From an uncultured Eubacteriales bacterium (GTDB lineage: Bacteria; Bacillota; Clostridia; UBA1381): DNA of 27,163 nucleotides. Each line of letters begins with the position of its first letter. The stretch's first letter is position 1. The translations under genes and the position numbers were made by a program. The DNA lies in assembly GCA_905199755.1 (NCBI GenBank), contig CAJKHT010000037.1, forward strand, positions 1 through 27,163, written 5' to 3'. This document shows positions 22,973-27,163 of this stretch, one piece after another. The notes under the pieces were generated by a model that saw only the letters and a program-made list of their open reading frames with translations, made no database searches and was not told where the DNA came from.

Positions 22973-23696
22973 CGTAGAACACCTCCTTTAAATAAAGTCC
23001 GCACGCAGGCGCGGTTATACCCGCTCTTTTCCTGTCGCGCGAGGCTATAATCTCCTCAAGATTGCTGAGCTTTCCGCTCCCTGCCTGCACAAGCGTTCCG
23101 GCTATTATGCGAACCATGTTATACAAAAAACCGTTGCCCGTAACGCTTATTGTAATCAGATTTCCGTCCTTTGAAATATCCAGTGCATATATTGTGCGCA
23201 CGGTGGTTTTGACGGTAAATCCGCTTGCCGCAAAGCCGATAAAATCATGCTCGCCCAAAAAAGCCTTTGCCTCATGCCGCATTTTGTCAATATCCAGCGG
23301 ATATTTGCAATGCCATGCATACCGCCGCATAAATGCATCGGGCAGCGGCGAATTGAGTATTTTATACACATAGCACTTTTTCTTTGCATTCCAGTTTGCG
23401 TAAAAATCATCGCTTACCCCCTCCGACTTTACACACACCACATCATCGGGCAGACGCGTATTCAATGCATACGCAAACCGCTCCGGCGGTATGGTTGAGC
23501 TTGTATGAAAATTACACACATACCGCTCGGCATGAACTCCGGCATCTGTTCTGCCGCAGCCGTTTATATCGGTTTCCTCGCCCGTTACGGCGAAAACAGC
23601 ATCCTTTACCGTCTGCTGCACCGTTATGCCGTTTTTCTGTATCTGCCAGCCGTGATAGTTTGTACCGTCATACTGGAGTGTAAGCTTAATATTCAT
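22965..23696 (-). CDS. truA: tRNA pseudouridine synthase A
   Basis: A cytosolic 243-residue enzyme that makes pseudouridine at positions 38-40 of the tRNA anticodon stem-loop. It begins MNIKLTLQYDGTNYHGWQ and has the catalytic Asp51 in GCGRTDAGVHA. SVTGNGFLYNMVRIIAGTL near the C-terminus is also diagnostic. A TTG at 23723 extends the frame into ecfT, but the family starts at ATG 23696, which I use; only a weak AGAGAAAG site is seen. It follows ecfT by 16 bases, the order found across Firmicutes. Confidence 0.95.
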   Translation of the reverse strand: MNIKLTLQYDGTNYHGWQIQKNGITVQQTVKDAVFAVTGEETDINGCGRTDAGVHAERYVCNFHTSSTIPPERFAYALNTRLPDDVVCVKSEGVSDDFYANWNAKKKCYVYKILNSPLPDAFMRRYAWHCKYPLDIDKMRHEAKAFLGEHDFIGFAASGFTVKTTVRTIYALDISKDGNLITISVTGNGFLYNMVRIIAGTLVQAGSGKLSNLEEIIASRDRKRAGITAPACGLYLKEVFYDE

Positions 23697-23712
23697 TATA
23701 TCATTACTTTCT

Positions 23713-24531
23713 CTAAATTTCAATCACTATTTCAATAACCGCAAGAATTACCATGCACACGGCAAATATTACGCATGCTCTCACATCGTAAGCGGTTATG
23801 CGGCTTTCTTTCATTTTTGTTCTGCCTTCTCCGCCGCGGTAGCACCGCGCCTCCATTGCCTCCGCCAGCTCGTCCGCGCGTCTGAATGCGCTTATGAACA
23901 GCGGAACGAGTATCGGTATCATTGCTTTTGCGCGCTTTAAAATACCGCCCGTTTCAAAATCCGCACCGCGCGCTTTCTGCGCATTCATGATTTTTTCGGT
24001 TTCCTCCGAAAGTATCGGTATAAACCGGATTGCTATACTCATCATCATTGCTATTTCATGCGCCGGAACCTTTATCCGCCTTAAGGGATTTAACAGCTGC
24101 TCTATGCCGTCCGTCAGCTGCAGCGGTGAGGTTGTGAGCGTGAGAACGGACGAACCCGTTATAAGGAATACAAGCCGCAGTATCAGAAATGCCGCAAGCC
24201 TTGCCCCCTCATGCGTTATTCTCAGCGAAAAACGGTAAAGCGGTATTGAAACAAGCGTTTCGCCCGGGGTGAGAAACAAATTCAGCACAGCAGTGAATAT
24301 AAATATCCAGAGCATGGCACATATTCCGCGAAGTACATATTTTACCGGGACACCGCTTATCATTACCACCGTTGCCGTGTATACCGCAAAAACCAGATAC
24401 GACAGCGGATTTTTCAGCATGAAAAGCACCAGAATGTACACAAGCGTAAGAATTATTTTTATGCGTGCATCCATTCTGTGTATCGGTGATTTTCCCGGAA
24501 TGTACTGTCCTATTGTTATATCCTTAAGCAT
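23713..24531 (-). CDS. ecfT: Energy-coupling factor transporter transmembrane protein EcfT
   Basis: The 272-residue membrane scaffold of a group II ECF vitamin/micronutrient importer. It links the two ATPases to interchangeable substrate-binding S components encoded elsewhere. Hydrophobic segments cluster at about 25-60, 68-88, 110-130 and 245-268. The two coupling motifs that touch the ATPases are NAQKARGADF (about 182-191) and AMEARCYRGG (about 225-234), the second with Cys where Gly is usual. GGAGG eight bases upstream supports ATG 24531, which overlaps ecfA2 by 8 bases. No S component is in the window. Confidence 0.94.
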   Translation of the reverse strand: MLKDITIGQYIPGKSPIHRMDARIKIILTLVYILVLFMLKNPLSYLVFAVYTATVVMISGVPVKYVLRGICAMLWIFIFTAVLNLFLTPGETLVSIPLYRFSLRITHEGARLAAFLILRLVFLITGSSVLTLTTSPLQLTDGIEQLLNPLRRIKVPAHEIAMMMSIAIRFIPILSEETEKIMNAQKARGADFETGGILKRAKAMIPILVPLFISAFRRADELAEAMEARCYRGGEGRTKMKESRITAYDVRACVIFAVCMVILAVIEIVIEI

Positions 24532-25384
24532 GCTTACCGCCTCCGATCAGTTTTTTTAAAGCTGCGGCGGCGCTTTCAACCGTATATATATCGGGCGGCA
24601 GCGGATAGCCGAGTATTCTCAGTTTTTCGGCAAGCTGCGTTATCTGCGGCACATCAAGCCCGATTTGAGAAAGCCGTTCTTTTTGTGAAAAAACCTCCGA
24701 AACCGTCCCGTGCATGATAATTCTGCCGTTATTCATAACGGCAATATTATCCGCAATTTCCGCAACGTCCTCCATGGAATGAGAAATGATAATAACTATC
24801 ATTTCGGGATTTTTTAAATGAAGCTCCCTTATAAGAGCGAATATACCGTCTCTGCCGACAGGATCGAGTCCTGCCGCAGGCTCGTCAAGTATCAGTATTT
24901 CGGGCGACATTGCAAGCACTCCCGCAATTGCCGCGCGCCGCTTTTCACCGCCCGAAAGCTCAAACGGCGAACGCTTTTCGTATTTTTCATCAAGCCCGGC
25001 AAGCTTCATCGCATTTTTTACGCGTCTTTCCGTTTCCTCGCCGGAAAGTCCCATATTTTTAGGGCCGAACGCAACATCGGCAAACACCGTTTCCTCAAAC
25101 AGCTGATATTCGGGATACTGAAATACCAGTCCGACCTTAAACCGCATTGCACGCAAATCCGCATTTTTTGCGGTTATATCCGTTCCGTTTATTGTTATTC
25201 TGCCCGAGGTCGGTCTTATAAGTGCGTTAAACAGCTGTACAAGCGTTGATTTTCCGCTGCCGGTACGTCCTATTATTGCGGTTATGCTGCCGTTCGGGAT
25301 TTCTAAATTTATATCGCTCAGCGCCTGTTTTTCAAACGGCGTTCCCGGCTGATACACATAATTTACATCTTCAACATTAATCAT
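24524..25384 (-). CDS. ecfA2: Energy-coupling factor ATPase EcfA2
   Basis: A 286-residue ABC ATPase, one half of the ECF motor dimer. Walker A GRTGSGKS is at 39-46, the Q-loop QYPEYQLFEETV is the EcfA2 form, then LSGGEKRRAAIA, Walker B ILILDEPAAGLDP and the switch histidine in IISHSMEDV. The C-terminal IGLDVPQITQLAEKLR is the ECF-specific tail shared with EcfA1. An upstream in-frame extension to 25435 is rejected: the family begins MINVEDVNYVY, and GGGGGTGG precedes ATG 25384. It overlaps ecfA1 by 8 bases and ecfT by 8 bases. Confidence 0.95.
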   Translation of the reverse strand: MINVEDVNYVYQPGTPFEKQALSDINLEIPNGSITAIIGRTGSGKSTLVQLFNALIRPTSGRITINGTDITAKNADLRAMRFKVGLVFQYPEYQLFEETVFADVAFGPKNMGLSGEETERRVKNAMKLAGLDEKYEKRSPFELSGGEKRRAAIAGVLAMSPEILILDEPAAGLDPVGRDGIFALIRELHLKNPEMIVIIISHSMEDVAEIADNIAVMNNGRIIMHGTVSEVFSQKERLSQIGLDVPQITQLAEKLRILGYPLPPDIYTVESAAAALKKLIGGGKHA

Positions 25385-26216
25385 CGGGTGCCACCCCCAA
25401 AACCTTGACAATTTCGCCCAAAGCCTCATCAACACTTAAAACGTCGTCCGAAACATCTATGCCGCTTTCCCTGAGAAGCTGCATAAGCTCCGTCATCTGC
25501 GGCACATCAAGCCCCGCCGATTTCATGAGCTTTGTCTGTCTGAACACACCGCGCGGAGTATCATCGGCAATTATTCTGCCGTTATCAATAACAACTATCC
25601 TGTCCGCCTGTGCCGCCTCCTCCATGTAATGCGTGATAAGAATTACGGTCATACCGTTTTCGCGGTTAAGCTCTTTAACCGTTTTCATTACATCGTGTCT
25701 GCCGGACGGATCAAGCATTGCGGTAGGCTCATCAAGTATAAGAATTTCCGGCTTCATCGCAAGCACCGCCGCTATGGCGATGCGCTGCTTCTGACCGCCC
25801 GAAAGCATTGACACCGTTTTTGCCGAATATTCCGACATTCCGACCGTCTTAAGGCTTTCGTCCACTCTGCGGCGGATTTCGGACGGTTCTATCCCGAGAT
25901 TTTCAGGCGCAAATGCGATTTCGTCCTCCGCTATTGCGGCAACCATCTGATTATCGGGATTTTGAAACACCATTCCGGCGCATGAACGTATATTAAAAGT
26001 ATTCATTTCATCACGCGTATCCATGCCCTTTACATACACCGCTCCGTCATTCGGCAGCAGCAGAGCATTAAAATGCTTCGCTAAAGTGGATTTTCCCGAA
26101 CCGTTCCTGCCGAGTATTGCGGTAAAAGTACCTTTTTCAATTGTCAGGCTTATATCATCAAGCACCTTTCCGTCTTCCGAAAACGAAAAGGTTACTCCGT
26201 TGACCTCTATAATCAT
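25377..26216 (-). CDS. ecfA1: Energy-coupling factor ATPase EcfA1
   Basis: The partner ABC ATPase, 279 residues. Walker A GRNGSGKS is at 36-43. The Q-loop QNPDNQMVAAIAEDE is the EcfA1 form, followed by signature LSGGQKQRIAIA, Walker B ILILDEPTAMLDP and switch histidine ITHYMEE. The tail SAGLDVPQMTELMQLL parallels that of EcfA2, showing descent from a common ancestor. The start overlaps the methyltransferase stop as ATGA, so translation is likely coupled. Confidence 0.95.
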   Translation of the reverse strand: MIIEVNGVTFSFSEDGKVLDDISLTIEKGTFTAILGRNGSGKSTLAKHFNALLLPNDGAVYVKGMDTRDEMNTFNIRSCAGMVFQNPDNQMVAAIAEDEIAFAPENLGIEPSEIRRRVDESLKTVGMSEYSAKTVSMLSGGQKQRIAIAAVLAMKPEILILDEPTAMLDPSGRHDVMKTVKELNRENGMTVILITHYMEEAAQADRIVVIDNGRIIADDTPRGVFRQTKLMKSAGLDVPQMTELMQLLRESGIDVSDDVLSVDEALGEIVKVLGVAPDD

Positions 26217-27085
26217 ATTTTATCAAAGCTCCATCTTCCGCTGATTCCGCACGGAAGTATAAGTCCGTTTGCCGACATCGGCAAGCCTATTTCGTCCGCC
26301 TCGGTTACTCCGCCGTATTTTTTCCCTAACGTCATGGAAAGCACATTTATAAGTATCTGTGCGCTCAATCCCGTTGTGTATGAATTTATAAGGAAGAAAA
26401 GCGGATTTTCGGAAAGTATTTTCATACAGTCCTCAATAAGCGGATAAAGCTCGTTTTCTATCTTCCAGACCTCGCCCGACGGACCTCTGCCGTAGGACGG
26501 CGGATCCATTATTATTGCGTCGTATTTGCGTCCGCGGCGGAACTCACGCTGTACGAACTTTACAACATCATCTACTATATATCTTACGCTTTTATCTCCC
26601 AAGCCCGAAGAAATTACGTTTTCCTTTGCCCATGTAACCATTCCCTTTGATGCGTCCACATGCACAACCTCCGCTCCTGCCGCAAGCGCCGCTGCGGTTG
26701 CACCGCCGGTATATGCAAAAAGATTAAGCACTCTTACAGGTCTTTTCGCATTTTTTATAAGCTCCGAAAACCAGTCCCAGTTGACCGCCTGTTCGGGAAA
26801 CAAGCCCGTATGCTTAAATCCCATAGGCTTTATGTTAAATGTCAAATCACGGTATTTTATGCACCAGTGCTCGGGAAGCTTTGTAAACGTCTGCCACTTT
26901 CCGCCGCCGGAGCTTGAACGATGATACCATGCATCGGTCTTATTCCAGAGCCGCTCCTCGGATTTATCCGTCCATACCGCCTGCGGATCGGGACGGCGCA
27001 GCAGGTATCTGCCCCAATATTCAAGTTTTTCTCCGCCGCATGCGTCTATCAGTCTGTAATCCGACCATTTATCTGCAAGATACAT
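26213..27085 (-). CDS. Class I SAM-dependent methyltransferase, RlmI/COG1092-like
   Basis: A 290-residue cytosolic methyltransferase related to the 23S rRNA cytosine methyltransferase group. The SAM motif I region reads LNLFAYTGGATAAALAAGAE (about 119-138) with the acidic HVDAS at the end of the next strand. Motif IV is MDPPSYGRGP (about 193-202), the NPPY-like catalytic loop. GFKHTGLFPEQAVNWDWF is a hallmark of this subfamily. The N-terminal PUA domain of E. coli RlmI is not evident, so target and position cannot be assigned. GGAGG precedes ATG 27085. It is the first gene of the long minus-strand series and overlaps ecfA1 by 4 bases. Confidence 0.85.
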   Translation of the reverse strand: MYLADKWSDYRLIDACGGEKLEYWGRYLLRRPDPQAVWTDKSEERLWNKTDAWYHRSSSGGGKWQTFTKLPEHWCIKYRDLTFNIKPMGFKHTGLFPEQAVNWDWFSELIKNAKRPVRVLNLFAYTGGATAAALAAGAEVVHVDASKGMVTWAKENVISSGLGDKSVRYIVDDVVKFVQREFRRGRKYDAIIMDPPSYGRGPSGEVWKIENELYPLIEDCMKILSENPLFFLINSYTTGLSAQILINVLSMTLGKKYGGVTEADEIGLPMSANGLILPCGISGRWSFDKI

Positions 27086-27120
27086 ATTTCTTCCTCCAAA
27101 AAGCCTATAATTAGTAAATT

Positions 27121-27149
27121 ATTTTATCACTTTTTTCACCATATTACAA
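27121..27149 (-). promoter_or_regulatory. Candidate promoter of the methyltransferase-ecf operon
   Basis: On the minus strand: TTGTAA (27144-27149), 17-base spacer, TAAAAT (27121-27126), giving a leader of about 30 bases. Both boxes are one or two bases from consensus in very AT-rich sequence, so chance matches are possible. Confidence 0.5.
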
Positions 27150-27163
27150 TAGAAATAAGAAAT

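Overview
The window looks like a chromosomal stretch from an anaerobic low-GC Gram-positive bacterium of the class Clostridia, probably an uncultured gut-type Oscillospirales relative (the lineage is inferred from gene content only). The basis is the sporulation- and Firmicutes-type set hprK, yvcK, rapZ, whiA, spoIIIJ-type yidC, jag, the ecfA1-ecfA2-ecfT-truA order and a DUF5711 protein. Strong AGGAGG-type ribosome sites, TTG starts, an oxygen-sensitive [4Fe-4S]-type dihydroxy-acid dehydratase and a glycyl radical enzyme fit as well. I see no tRNA, rRNA, CRISPR array, transposase or phage gene.

Layout. (1) 1-901: an AraC-type regulator on the plus strand. (2) 925-5634, minus strand: a four-gene carbohydrate operon reading transaldolase, GH38 alpha-mannosidase, ROK sugar kinase, GmhA-like sugar-phosphate isomerase. 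Its consensus promoter (5606-5634) has a perfect 8+8 inverted repeat between -35 and -10. (3) 5561-5906 is a 346-base gap holding that promoter, a terminator hairpin and a nested palindromic repeat. (4) 5907-8573, minus strand: rpmH-rnpA-yidD-yidC-jag, the block normally found beside dnaA, but here without dnaA. (5) 8574-8884 is a 311-base AT-rich gap holding two back-to-back promoters, one for rpmH and one for hprK. (6) 8885-14270, plus strand: hprK, PHP hydrolase, murB, rapZ, yvcK, whiA, closed by a terminator. (7) 14290-18252: a divergent AraC regulator with an unassigned glycyl radical enzyme and its radical-SAM activase. (8) 18273-27085, minus strand: a tightly packed ten-gene series reading rRNA-type methyltransferase, ecfA1, ecfA2, ecfT, truA, DUF5711, cvpA-like, ilvD, DUF523, and an O6-alkylguanine alkyltransferase-like gene.

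How the parts work together. Two accessory metabolic modules, the mannoside operon and the glycyl radical module, sit between conserved housekeeping blocks. In the first, the mannosidase would release mannose, the ROK enzyme phosphorylate it, the SIS enzyme interconvert manno-aldose and ketose phosphates, and transaldolase feed the result into the pentose phosphate pool. In the second, the regulator and the enzyme share a 126-base divergent control region with an 11/12 direct repeat that suits an AraC-family protein. The glycyl radical enzyme has a complete radical apparatus (Cys388, Glu390, Gly720) but matches no substrate class I recognise. It is the best candidate here for an undescribed function.
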